A DNA stretch of 11,445 bases from positions 1-11,445 of the forward strand of contig CANQCA010000041.1 in the NCBI GenBank assembly GCA_947589585.1, in the 5' to 3' direction. Origin of the DNA: an uncultured Clostridia bacterium (lineage in GTDB: Bacteria > Bacillota > Clostridia > Christensenellales > Borkfalkiaceae). This document shows, in pieces, positions 1-6,317 of this stretch (position 1 is the first letter of the stretch; every line of letters begins with the position of its first letter). The notes under the pieces are model-generated. The model searched no databases, had not been told where the DNA came from, and was given only the letters and a program-made list of their open reading frames with translations. The position numbers were made by a program, and so were the translations under genes.

Positions 1-570
1 GGGACAAAGCTCACCTTAGACGACGTCGAGGCATACCATGTCCGAAAGGAAGCCCCCATACACGGCATGCAGATCGCGCGCGCCTATGCCGATACTTTGC
101 ACCGCGAAGCGGATAGTATCTACCGCGAGGCATTCGGGCCCTTCCGCCCCGCCTTCTCGGATATTTGCCGCCCCGACCCGCAGGAGGCCCTTCGCGTCAT
201 CCATGCGATGGGTGGACTTGCCGTGCTCGCCCACCCCGTGCAGATCCTCGTCCTTCCCCGCGAGGTCTCCGAAAACTTTCATACTTATACGGAAGAGGAG
301 AGGGAACGTGCAAAAAAGACGTTTGCCTCCGCCCGCAACGCCCTCATGGAGACGCTTGCATGTGCAGGGCTCGACGGCATAGAATGTTATCACCCGACGC
401 ATACTGAAAGCGAGACGGAGGAGTTTTCGGCTTTTGCCAAGGCGCACGGCCTTTTTATAACGGGCGGCTCGGATTTTCATGCGGACGGCACAAGCAGGCG
501 CATCGGGCGTCCCTTTTTCGACGCAAAAGACGTGGAAGAGCGGCTCCTCTCGCTCGACGGGAGCGTATGA
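1..570 (+). CDS. PHP-domain metal-dependent phosphoesterase (3' part, 5' end outside window)
   Basis: The frame is open from base 1 to the TGA at 568-570, giving 189 C-terminal residues; the start lies upstream of the window. The fragment matches the second half of the TrpH/YciV (RNase AM) type of PHP protein. Visible residue 78 is the His of GGLAVLAHP, followed by GLDGIECYHP and then ITGGSDFH, whose Asp and His (about 158 and 160) are expected metal ligands. The N-terminal HxH motif of the PHP fold is not in view. Characterised relatives hydrolyse 3',5'-bisnucleotides or act as 5'-3' exonucleases on short RNAs; which substrate applies here cannot be read from sequence. The stop codon overlaps the downstream lipoprotein start (ATGA), so the two genes are probably one transcript with coupled translation. 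The family call is firm and the substrate is inference. Confidence 0.88.
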   Translation, partial: GTKLTLDDVEAYHVRKEAPIHGMQIARAYADTLHREADSIYREAFGPFRPAFSDICRPDPQEALRVIHAMGGLAVLAHPVQILVLPREVSENFHTYTEEERERAKKTFASARNALMETLACAGLDGIECYHPTHTESETEEFSAFAKAHGLFITGGSDFHADGTSRRIGRPFFDAKDVEERLLSLDGSV

Positions 571-1784
571 AATATATGAAAATGATCGCGCTCCTCCTTG
601 CGGGGAGCTTTTTTTTGGGCGGCTGCGCGGGCGGGACCGTGCGGCGCGGCGTCAAAGTCAACGGCATCGACGTCGGAGGGATGGAATACGGCGCGGCGGC
701 GGAGAAGGTCCGCAAAACGCTCGAATATCTTCCCCTCACCGTCATCTCTCCCGCGGGGGAAGAGGAGGTATCCCTGGACTACTCCGACGACCTCGAGATC
801 TTTCTTCGCGACGCGAAACGTAATGCCTCACTCTCGGTCATGGTACGGCGGGAATGGGTCAACATGGAAAAAGAGCTGCTTGCCGTTTGCGAAAAAAACG
901 CCCGCGAGGCAAAGGGCGCGGAGCTTCTTTTTTCCGCCGACGGATTTACTTATACGCCCGAGGTTTCGGGCGTTGCATGCGACTATGAAAAACTTCTCTC
1001 CGACGCCGAAGAAGCGCTCCGTTCGGGCGGCACGCAGGTGGTGCTTTTTTGCCATGAAGTGATCCCCGCCGTCACCGTGGAAAAGCTCAAAGAGCGCACC
1101 CGGCCGCTCTCTTCGTTCTCCACCCGTTTTGACGAAAAAAATTCCCCCCGCGCCCACAACATCGCCCTCGCCGCAGAGCGCATTTCGGGCACCACCATCG
1201 AGCCCGGCGGGGAATTTTCCTTCAATACATGCGTGGGAAAACGCACACGGGAGAACGGCTTCGAGGAGGCCGCCGTCATCTACGACGGGGAATTCGTGCA
1301 GGGCGTGGGCGGCGGCGTGTGCCAAGCCTCGACGACGCTGTTCGGTGCGGCGCTTCGGGCAGGCCTTACCATCATGGAGAGCCATGCCCATTCCCTTTCC
1401 GTGGGCTATGTAAAGCCCTCCGAGGATGCCATGGTCTCCGAATACAGCGATCTGAAGATCAAAAATCCCCATCCCTATCCCGTGTATCTTTTGGGAAAAG
1501 CCGAGGGGGGAGAAGTGAAATTTTCCTTCTTCGGCATGCCCGACGGGAAGCGCTGCGAGGTGGAGAGCCGCGTTCTCTGCGAGATCGACCCGCCCCCCGC
1601 CGAAGTCATCGAAGGGATGCAGAGCCGCACCATCCGCGCCGCCAAAAAGGGCATACGGAGCGAGAGTTATCTTGTCGTGTATGAGGGTGAAAAAGAGCTT
1701 TCCCGCACGTTGATAAGAAGGGATACCTACGCACCCGTGCAAGGAATCGAGGAAATCGTCCCCACTCCGCTCGTTCCGGAATAA
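567..1784 (+). CDS. VanW-family lipoprotein with peptidoglycan-binding-like domain
   Basis: This encodes 405 residues. The N-terminus is a lipoprotein signal: Met-Lys start, hydrophobic run, then lipobox LGGC with Cys20, so the mature protein is probably tethered to the outer face of the membrane. Residues about 66-166 resemble the PG_binding_4 domain often found before VanW. The VanW domain spans about 183-312 and includes FSFNTCVGKRT, the QGVGGGVCQASTTLF motif (Cys252) and the SHAHS histidines. Residues about 340-400 look like a G5-type tail. The VanW family is named after the vancomycin cluster, but its biochemical role is not settled; a wall-associated function is inferred. The start is uncertain. 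ATG567 overlaps the upstream stop, with GGGAG (559-563) only 3 nt away; ATG576 would have 12 nt spacing and also leaves a good signal peptide. No canonical T-tailed terminator follows. Confidence 0.88.
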   Translation: MKYMKMIALLLAGSFFLGGCAGGTVRRGVKVNGIDVGGMEYGAAAEKVRKTLEYLPLTVISPAGEEEVSLDYSDDLEIFLRDAKRNASLSVMVRREWVNMEKELLAVCEKNAREAKGAELLFSADGFTYTPEVSGVACDYEKLLSDAEEALRSGGTQVVLFCHEVIPAVTVEKLKERTRPLSSFSTRFDEKNSPRAHNIALAAERISGTTIEPGGEFSFNTCVGKRTRENGFEEAAVIYDGEFVQGVGGGVCQASTTLFGAALRAGLTIMESHAHSLSVGYVKPSEDAMVSEYSDLKIKNPHPYPVYLLGKAEGGEVKFSFFGMPDGKRCEVESRVLCEIDPPPAEVIEGMQSRTIRAAKKGIRSESYLVVYEGEKELSRTLIRRDTYAPVQGIEEIVPTPLVPE

Positions 1785-1786
1785 CG

Positions 1787-1822
1787 TGTCATCCCGAGGG
1801 GCGTAGCCCCGAGAGGATCCCC
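1787..1822. repeat. TGTCATCCCGAG-type short palindromic repeat
   Basis: The unit begins with TGTCATCCCGAG three bases after the VanW stop codon and ends at GAGAGGATCCCC. Its core is the stem GGGGC (1798-1802) / GCCCC (1806-1810) with a 3-nt loop GTA. It resembles dispersed TGTCATTCTGAG...AGAATCT-type intergenic repeats of gut Firmicutes, a resemblance from memory and not from a search. There is no poly-T tail, so it is not a standard terminator. Confidence 0.55.
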
Positions 1823-1844
1823 TCATACGAAGTCCGACAATAAG

Positions 1845-1897
1845 CCTTCGCCCCTTCGGGGAGAAGGTGGCACGGCGTAGCCGTGACGGATGAGGGG
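1845..1897 (+). repeat. REP-like two-hairpin unit A
   Basis: Two hairpins stand in tandem. The first is CCTTC-G-CCCC / GGGG-A-GAAGG (1845-1867), with a 3-nt loop TTC and one G/A mismatch. The second is CACGGC (1871-1876) / GCCGTG (1880-1885) with loop GTA. The unit ends with GATGAGGGG. It is flanked on both sides by the 7-bp direct repeat CAATAAG (1838-1844 and 1898-1904), which fits a target duplication from insertion but could be coincidence. The same architecture recurs in reverse as unit B. Confidence 0.65.
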
Positions 1898-1924
1898 CAA
1901 TAAGGAATACTGTTTGGAAGCCAA

Positions 1925-1973
1925 CCCTCATCAGTCACTGCGTGACAGCTTCCCCCTTCATATGGGGGAAGCC
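1925..1973 (-). repeat. REP-like two-hairpin unit B (inverted copy of unit A type)
   Basis: Read on the minus strand this has the same order as unit A: a C-rich/G-rich hairpin, a GTCAC hairpin, then GATGAGGG. On the plus strand it shows CCCTCATC (1925-1932), stem GTCAC (1934-1938) / GTGAC (1942-1946), and the perfect 9-bp stem GCTTCCCCC (1948-1956) / GGGGGAAGC (1964-1972) with a 7-nt loop. The stems keep their pairing while the bases differ from unit A, which suggests selection or amplification of a family and not a recent duplication in place. Confidence 0.65.
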
Positions 1974-2027
1974 TTTCGGACAATGACACTCGACCCAAAA
2001 ATTTTTCCCAAAACAATGTAAAAAAGG

Positions 2028-2056
2028 TTGCTTTTTGCAAAAATTTCCCTTATAAT
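2028..2056 (+). promoter_or_regulatory. Sigma-A-type promoter of rplS
   Basis: A -35 box TTGCTT (2028-2033) and a perfect -10 box TATAAT (2051-2056) are separated by 17 bp. A and T tracts upstream (about 1997-2025) could act as an UP element, as expected for a ribosomal protein gene. The spacer holds the 12-bp palindrome TTTTTGCAAAAA (2032-2043), which might be an operator or just AT-rich sequence. Transcription should start near 2063. Confidence 0.82.
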
Positions 2057-2062
2057 ACAAAA

Positions 2063-2126
2063 GTGACTTCGGGCGGTCCTCTGCAATCTGGCACGAACGC
2101 CGCGTAAAATATGGAGGTAAAGTCAA
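2063..2126 (+). promoter_or_regulatory. rplS 5' leader with strong ribosome binding site
   Basis: The predicted leader is about 64 nt long. It can pair GCGG (2073-2076) with CCGC (2100-2103), enclosing a short TGC (2082-2084) / GCA (2091-2093) stem. It ends in GGAGGT (2113-2118), 8 nt before the ATG, which fixes the rplS start. Ribosomal protein leaders for L19 exist in Bacillota, but I cannot match this to that family with confidence, so autoregulation here is speculative. The ribosome site is clear. Confidence 0.4.
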
Positions 2127-2468
2127 ATGGGACTCATCGAACAGATCGAGGCCGAGGGCATGAAGGAAAATGTTCCCGCATTCAATGTCGGCGATACCGT
2201 CAAGGTAGGCTACCGCATCATCGAGGGCGGCAAGGAGAGGATCCAGAACTTCGAGGGCGTCGTCATCGCAAAGAAGAACGGCGGCATCCGCGAGACGTTC
2301 ACCGTCCGCCGTCTTTCCTTCGGCGTCGGTGTAGAGCGCTGCTTCCCGCTTCATTCTCCCAAGATCGCGTATGTGAACGTGGTGAGAGCGGGCAAGGTAC
2401 GCCGCGCGAAGCTCTATTATCTTCGCGGCCGTACGGGCAAAGCTGCCAAGATCAAGGAAAAGAAGTAA
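2127..2468 (+). CDS. rplS: 50S ribosomal protein L19
   Basis: The product is 113 residues, the usual length for bacterial L19, which sits at the 30S-50S interface. The family signature is clear: VGDTVKVGYRIIEGGKERIQ, then NFEGVVIAKKNGG (about 41-53), RETFTVRRLSFGVGVERCFPLHSP (about 55-78) and RRAKLYYLR (92-100), with a Lys-rich C-terminus. The ATG at 2127 has GGAGGT at optimal spacing. The gene is monocistronic by appearance: it has its own strong promoter 70 bp upstream and a strong intrinsic terminator 10 nt after the stop. In many bacteria rplS lies in an rpsP-rimM-trmD-rplS operon; here trmD is not the upstream neighbour. Confidence 0.97.
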   Translation: MGLIEQIEAEGMKENVPAFNVGDTVKVGYRIIEGGKERIQNFEGVVIAKKNGGIRETFTVRRLSFGVGVERCFPLHSPKIAYVNVVRAGKVRRAKLYYLRGRTGKAAKIKEKK

Positions 2469-2477
2469 GAGAAAAGG

Positions 2478-2507
2478 GAAACTGCCGATCGGGCGGTTTC
2501 TTTTTTT
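2478..2507 (+). terminator. Rho-independent terminator of rplS
   Basis: A 9-bp stem GAAACTGCC (2478-2486) / GGCGGTTTC (2492-2500), with one G-T wobble and loop GATCG, is followed directly by seven T residues (2501-2507). It begins 10 nt after the rplS stop codon. Confidence 0.92.
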
Positions 2508-2573
2508 GTTTGTCCGATTTTTCGCCGCACGGCAAGGCGGGCGAAAAAATTTTCGAAAATCACGGAAAAACCG

Positions 2574-2602
2574 TTTACAATTTGTTTGCAATCGGTTAGA
2601 AT
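2574..2602 (+). promoter_or_regulatory. Promoter of the membrane protein - yifB - dprA transcript
   Basis: TTTACA (2574-2579) and TAGAAT (2597-2602) lie 17 bp apart, close to the sigma-A consensus, giving a start near 2609 and a short leader of about 28 nt. It is the first good promoter after the rplS terminator, so it probably drives the downstream genes at least to dprA. The AT-rich interval between terminator and promoter (2508-2573) holds a small palindrome CGAAAA (2542-2547) / TTTTCG (2550-2555) and nothing else I can name. Confidence 0.7.
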
Positions 2603-2616
2603 AGAACATATCACTC

Positions 2617-2622
2617 TATAAT
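2617..2622 (+). promoter_or_regulatory. Second possible -10 box (TATAAT) before the membrane protein gene
   Basis: A perfect TATAAT sits 14 bp before the ATG at 2637, but no convincing -35 box lies 16-18 bp upstream (the sequence there is GGTTAG or similar). A transcript starting here would have almost no leader. The ribosome site is weak and purine-rich (AGGGAAAGAG, 2623-2632). It may simply be AT-rich leader sequence. Confidence 0.25.
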
Positions 2623-2636
2623 AGGGAAAGAGACAC

Positions 2637-4766
2637 ATGAAAAAAGCTATTACCGTCTTCAAGAAGTTCAGGGGATATTTCCTCGCGTCCTTCCTCGTCG
2701 CTCTCGCTTTTCTGGCGGTGGGGCTGGGAACGCTCGGTTCCGTCTATTCCGCGGGCGATGCGTTCGAACTCGAAGAGGTCAAACGGCAGGAAGATTCCAA
2801 CCGTCCCGCCGTCATCTTCGATCTGCCCAAGACCTATCCCGGCAAGGAGGGGACGCTCTACCTCACGGATGTGTATCTGAATGCCGCCATTATCTATGCG
2901 GAAGCGGGCACGTCGGCCGAGATCTCCCTGCAGCGCAGCCCGAGCAGCACGAGCGATGTGAACAAGGCCACGTGGTACGATTCGAGCTCCTATCGCTATG
3001 ATGGAGTCCTCGAGAATTTCTTCACCCCCGAGCCCGTATTGGATGAGGAGGGGAATCCCGTCGAGGGCTACAAGGCGCCCACCGCGACCGACGTCTTTTA
3101 TCGCTTCGTCGCGCCCTTTGATCTCAAGACTTCCTCTACGCAGAAATATTCCACGAGCAGTTACCGCTATTGGGGACTCACGCTGAAGGGGGACGCCAAC
3201 GTGCTCCTGAACGAAGTCGTCTTTATCGGCGAAGTGGACGGCGAGCCCGTCGTCATCCCCGGCGTCAACGTCGTCTGGGCGGCATACGGCAACGAAGAGA
3301 CGCTCTCCGACGCGCTCGTACGTGCACAGGCGCTCGTGGATGCGCAGCCCTCGGAAGTACCTTCCCTTACGCCCACGGGCTATTCCCGCTTCACCCCTGC
3401 GGAGACCGCCACGCTCATGACTGTCTCCGAGATGCGGCGCGGGAACATGTTCGCCACCAATGAGGACCGCGAAAACCTCGCTTCCGTCGACGAATATCAC
3501 GGCGAAAACGTCTATGGCGCCCTCGGGACCGACTTCATCGCCTTAGGCGCGGCCATCTTCGGCATGTCGCCCTTCGGCGTGCGGTTTATGCCCCTTCTCG
3601 CGGCATTCGGCACGCTCATCGTTCTCTCCCGCTTTGCGGCGCGGCTCTTCAGAAGCGAGAAGGCGGGCTTTGTGCTCTCCCTGCTCTTTGCGACGGCGGG
3701 CGCGACGCTCTCCCTCGCCCATGTGGGGACGCCCCTTATGATCGGCATCTTCTTCTTTGTATGCGCGCTCGACCTCGTCCACCGCTTCTATGCGAAGGGC
3801 ATGAAGAAGGCGAGCATCCTCTCCGCGCTTCCCATCCTCGGCGCGGGCCTTTGCGGCGCGGCGGCCATCTGCGTGAACGGGGCATTCGTCATTCCGCTCG
3901 TCGGCGTCGCCGTCCTGTTCGTCTTCGGCCTCATCCGCATGAAGAAGGCGCACGACTACGCCCTCGAGAAGATCGCCGAAGAGCCCGAGACCGCACCCGT
4001 GCCCGCACCCGTCGCGGACGGGGAAGAGGATGCACCCCTTCCCGAGACGCGTGAACACCGTGCGGCGAAGGCGATCGCGGAGTACCGCTTCAAGCGCATG
4101 GCGGCGCCCCTGCTTTTTGCGGCGGGCCTTGTCGTCGGCGCACTTCTCCTGTCGCTCATCGGCATGCTTCCCGCATACTATGCCTATCTCAAATTGTACG
4201 ACGATCCCGCTTCGCCCACGCTCAATGTGTTCGCCCTCGCATGGCGTACCTTTGCGAACGGCTTCACGGGCGTCAACGCCTATTCGGGCGATACGACGTG
4301 GAACTTCTTCTATACCCTTCTCCGTTCGGATGCGAGCTTTGCCGCTCCCGCGGGAGAGAGCAGCTTTGTGCTCGGCTACTGCATCAACCCGATCGCCATT
4401 CTTGCGGCCGTGGCCGGGATCGTCTACTTTGTCGTCCGCCTCGTGCTTCTTCTCAAAGAGAAGGCAGATCCAAAGACGCTGCGCATCGCCCTCCGCCGCA
4501 CCCTCATTCCCCTTTGCGGAATGTGCCTCTGCATCATCGCGGCAGCATGCGTGAAGACGGGGCTCGTCTTCGTCATCCTCGCATGGCTGTTTGCATTCGT
4601 GCTCGCCGCGGGCATGTTCGGCGAAGCGGTCGGGAAAAAGCCCGTCGGCGTGAAGGTGCTCTCGATCGCAGGCGTCGTCCTGCTCGCGGGCGTATTCGGC
4701 GTGCTCCTTCCCTTCACCCTCGGGATCCCGCTTCCCGCAAATCTTCTGGCAACTTTCTTCGGATAA
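2637..4766 (+). CDS. Polytopic membrane protein resembling PMT/GT-C glycosyltransferases
   Basis: The product is 709 residues. A membrane helix at about 13-36 is followed by a large, probably exported segment (about 40-285) rich in Tyr, Ser and Thr and probably beta-structured. Around ten hydrophobic segments follow (near 298-335, 343-362, 366-384, 392-412, 416-434, 488-512, 580-606, 620-640, 642-661, 672-698). A charged, Pro/Glu-rich loop (about 440-485) is probably cytoplasmic. Residues 295-319 (ALGTDFIALGAAIFG then MSPFGVRFMP) resemble the region of PMT/GT39 enzymes that follows HPPLGK, and DEYH (285-288) recalls the catalytic Asp-Glu. PMT enzymes move sugar from a polyprenyl phosphate to protein outside the membrane. 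The HPP residues are absent, so activity is uncertain. No partner glycosylation gene is visible; the next gene, yifB, starts 23 nt downstream. The GT-C assignment is moderate; a multi-pass membrane protein is certain. Confidence 0.6.
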   Translation: MKKAITVFKKFRGYFLASFLVALAFLAVGLGTLGSVYSAGDAFELEEVKRQEDSNRPAVIFDLPKTYPGKEGTLYLTDVYLNAAIIYAEAGTSAEISLQRSPSSTSDVNKATWYDSSSYRYDGVLENFFTPEPVLDEEGNPVEGYKAPTATDVFYRFVAPFDLKTSSTQKYSTSSYRYWGLTLKGDANVLLNEVVFIGEVDGEPVVIPGVNVVWAAYGNEETLSDALVRAQALVDAQPSEVPSLTPTGYSRFTPAETATLMTVSEMRRGNMFATNEDRENLASVDEYHGENVYGALGTDFIALGAAIFGMSPFGVRFMPLLAAFGTLIVLSRFAARLFRSEKAGFVLSLLFATAGATLSLAHVGTPLMIGIFFFVCALDLVHRFYAKGMKKASILSALPILGAGLCGAAAICVNGAFVIPLVGVAVLFVFGLIRMKKAHDYALEKIAEEPETAPVPAPVADGEEDAPLPETREHRAAKAIAEYRFKRMAAPLLFAAGLVVGALLLSLIGMLPAYYAYLKLYDDPASPTLNVFALAWRTFANGFTGVNAYSGDTTWNFFYTLLRSDASFAAPAGESSFVLGYCINPIAILAAVAGIVYFVVRLVLLLKEKADPKTLRIALRRTLIPLCGMCLCIIAAACVKTGLVFVILAWLFAFVLAAGMFGEAVGKKPVGVKVLSIAGVVLLAGVFGVLLPFTLGIPLPANLLATFFG

Positions 4767-4789
4767 TTTTATACACATAGGAGAAAATT

Positions 4790-6313
4790 ATGATCGCGAA
4801 AATCATTTGCTACGCTTTGAACGGCCTCGAAGGGGTGCCCGTCGAAGTGGAGACGGACGTCAATAAGGGCGTTCCCTCCTACGACATGGTGGGTCTTCCC
4901 GATACGGCGGTGAAGGAGAGCAAGGAGCGCGTTCGCTCTGCCCTCAAAAACAGCGGGCTTCTCTTTCCCATGAACCGCATCACCATCAACTTCGCCCCCG
5001 CAGATATCAAGAAAGAGGGCGCGTCCTTCGATCTTGCCGTGGCGATCAGTCTCCTCAAGGCGAGCGAACAGCTCTTCGGCGCAGACGTGCAGGATACGGT
5101 CTTTTTGGGCGAGCTCGCCCTGAACGGAGACCTCCGCCCGATCGCGGGACTTCTGCCCATCATGATCTCGGCGAAGGGACACGGCTTTACCCGCTTCATC
5201 ATCCCCGCGGCCAATGCACAGGAAGCGCGCTTCTTGGGCGGCGCGGAGATCTATCCCGCCGCGAACCTCTGCGAAGTCGTCGATCATCTCCTCGGTGCTT
5301 CCATGATCGAACCCTTGGAGACGGCCATGTTCGTTCCCCATGCGGGGACGAAGAGCTCGGCCGATCTCAAATTCGTCAAGGGGCAGCCCATGGCGCGGCG
5401 TGCGCTCGAGATCGCCGTCGCCGGCGGGCACAACATGCTCATGAGCGGCCCTCCCGGCACGGGCAAGACCATGCTGGCCCGCTGCCTTCCCACCGTCATG
5501 CCCGACCTCACCTTCGAGGAGGCGCTCGAGATCACCAAGATCCATTCCGTCGCCGGCGTTCTCGGGGAAGAGGGGATCGTCACCGAACGCCCCTTCCGCA
5601 CCCCGCACCACACGGCGACCACCGTCTCCATGTGCGGCGGCGGCAATAAGATCGTTCATCCGGGGGAAATTTCCCTCGCACACGGCGGCGTCCTCTTTTT
5701 GGATGAGCTGCCCGAATACAAGCGCTCCACCCTCGAAGCGCTGCGCCAGCCCCTCGAGGACGGGAAGATCACCGTCTCGCGTGCGGGCGGCACCTTCACC
5801 TTCCCCGCGAACTTCATGCTCTGCGCGAGCATGAACCCCTGCCCCTGCGGCAACTACGGCTCCTCCAAGCGGACCTGCTCCTGCACGCCCGCCGAGATCA
5901 GGAGATACCGCAAAAAGATCTCGGGGCCGCTGCTCGACAGGATCGACCTTCAGGTGGAAGTGGACGACATCGAGTACGACGATCTCACCTCCGACGAAGA
6001 GCAGGAGAGCTCAGAGGCCGTAAAGGAGCGCGTGGAAGCGGCCCGCCGCATCCAGCGCAACCGCTTCGAAGGGAGCGGCATCCTCACCAACGCCGAGATG
6101 GGGGAGAAGGAGATCGCCGAGTTCTGCCACCTCACCCGCGAGAGCGACGAGATCCTCCGCAACGCATTCGACAGGATGCACCTCTCCGCACGGGCGCGGG
6201 CACGCATCATCAAAGTCGCGCGCACGATCGCGGATCTCGACTACAGCGAAGAGATCATGCCCAAGCATGTCTTCGAGGCAGTCTCCTACCGTCTCTTCGA
6301 GAAGATCGGTTGA
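4790..6313 (+). CDS. comM: YifB/ComM-family Mg-chelatase-like AAA+ ATPase
   Basis: This encodes 507 residues, typical for the family. The N-terminal ChlI/Lon-like domain (about 20-140) has SYDMVGLPDTAVKESKERV and FAPADIKKEGASFDLAVAI. The AAA+ core (about 190-390) carries Walker A GPPGTGKT (220-227), the RPFRTPHHTAT motif, Walker B VLFLDELPE (301-309), and paired cysteines CPC/CSC (351, 353, 363, 365), which may bind zinc. GPLLDRIDLQVEV and the C-terminal helical domain with ARARARIIKVARTIADL complete it. In Vibrio and Haemophilus ComM is a hexameric helicase driving branch migration during natural transformation; the role in Bacillota is less established. AGGAG (4779-4783) lies 6 nt before ATG4790. 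Its position next to dprA supports a DNA-processing role. The family is certain; competence function is inferred, and yifB is an equally good symbol. Confidence 0.95.
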   Translation: MIAKIICYALNGLEGVPVEVETDVNKGVPSYDMVGLPDTAVKESKERVRSALKNSGLLFPMNRITINFAPADIKKEGASFDLAVAISLLKASEQLFGADVQDTVFLGELALNGDLRPIAGLLPIMISAKGHGFTRFIIPAANAQEARFLGGAEIYPAANLCEVVDHLLGASMIEPLETAMFVPHAGTKSSADLKFVKGQPMARRALEIAVAGGHNMLMSGPPGTGKTMLARCLPTVMPDLTFEEALEITKIHSVAGVLGEEGIVTERPFRTPHHTATTVSMCGGGNKIVHPGEISLAHGGVLFLDELPEYKRSTLEALRQPLEDGKITVSRAGGTFTFPANFMLCASMNPCPCGNYGSSKRTCSCTPAEIRRYRKKISGPLLDRIDLQVEVDDIEYDDLTSDEEQESSEAVKERVEAARRIQRNRFEGSGILTNAEMGEKEIAEFCHLTRESDEILRNAFDRMHLSARARARIIKVARTIADLDYSEEIMPKHVFEAVSYRLFEKIG

Positions 6314-6317
6314 TACC

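Larger units (their letters stand above)
1786..1989. repeat. Composite of nested palindromic repeats (REP/MITE-like) between the VanW gene and rplS
   Basis: Nearly the whole first part of this gap consists of inverted repeats. The outermost pair is GTGTCAT (1786-1792) and ATGACAC (1983-1989). Inside it lie GTCCGA (1832-1837) and TCGGAC (1976-1981), CCCCTCAT (1819-1826) and ATGAGGGG (1890-1897), and two related hairpin-rich units facing each other. No open reading frame or transposase is present. Unit types like these, with TGTCATCCCGAG- and CTTCCCC...GATGAGGG-type sequences, are as far as I recall dispersed in many gut Clostridia genomes. Treating the block as one mobile composite is inference, and the 6-7 bp pairs could be chance. 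Because it follows the VanW stop directly, it may also act as mRNA-stabilising 3' structure, but no T-run follows any of its stems. Confidence 0.7.

Noticed and set aside
828..1931. Minus-strand open frame (367 codons) opposite the VanW gene and the repeat block
   Set aside because: It runs through the palindromic repeats and mirrors the VanW codons; no recognisable protein features.
1948..1980. Intrinsic terminator for the PHP-VanW operon
   Set aside because: The 9-bp stem is strong, but it is followed by CTTTCGG without a T-run, and it is better explained as part of the inverted REP-like unit.
1786..1989. CRISPR array or tandem repeat array
   Set aside because: The units are inverted, of different types and unevenly spaced, with no regular repeat-spacer pattern and no cas genes.
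3543..4778. Minus-strand open frame (411 codons) opposite the membrane protein gene
   Set aside because: Low-complexity Arg/Glu/His/Ala-rich translation with no domain, fully antisense to a gene with clear membrane helices.
6267..6317. Upstream start for dprA inside yifB
   Set aside because: It would overlap yifB by 47 bp and add residues not expected in DprA; ATG6318 gives the usual N-terminus.
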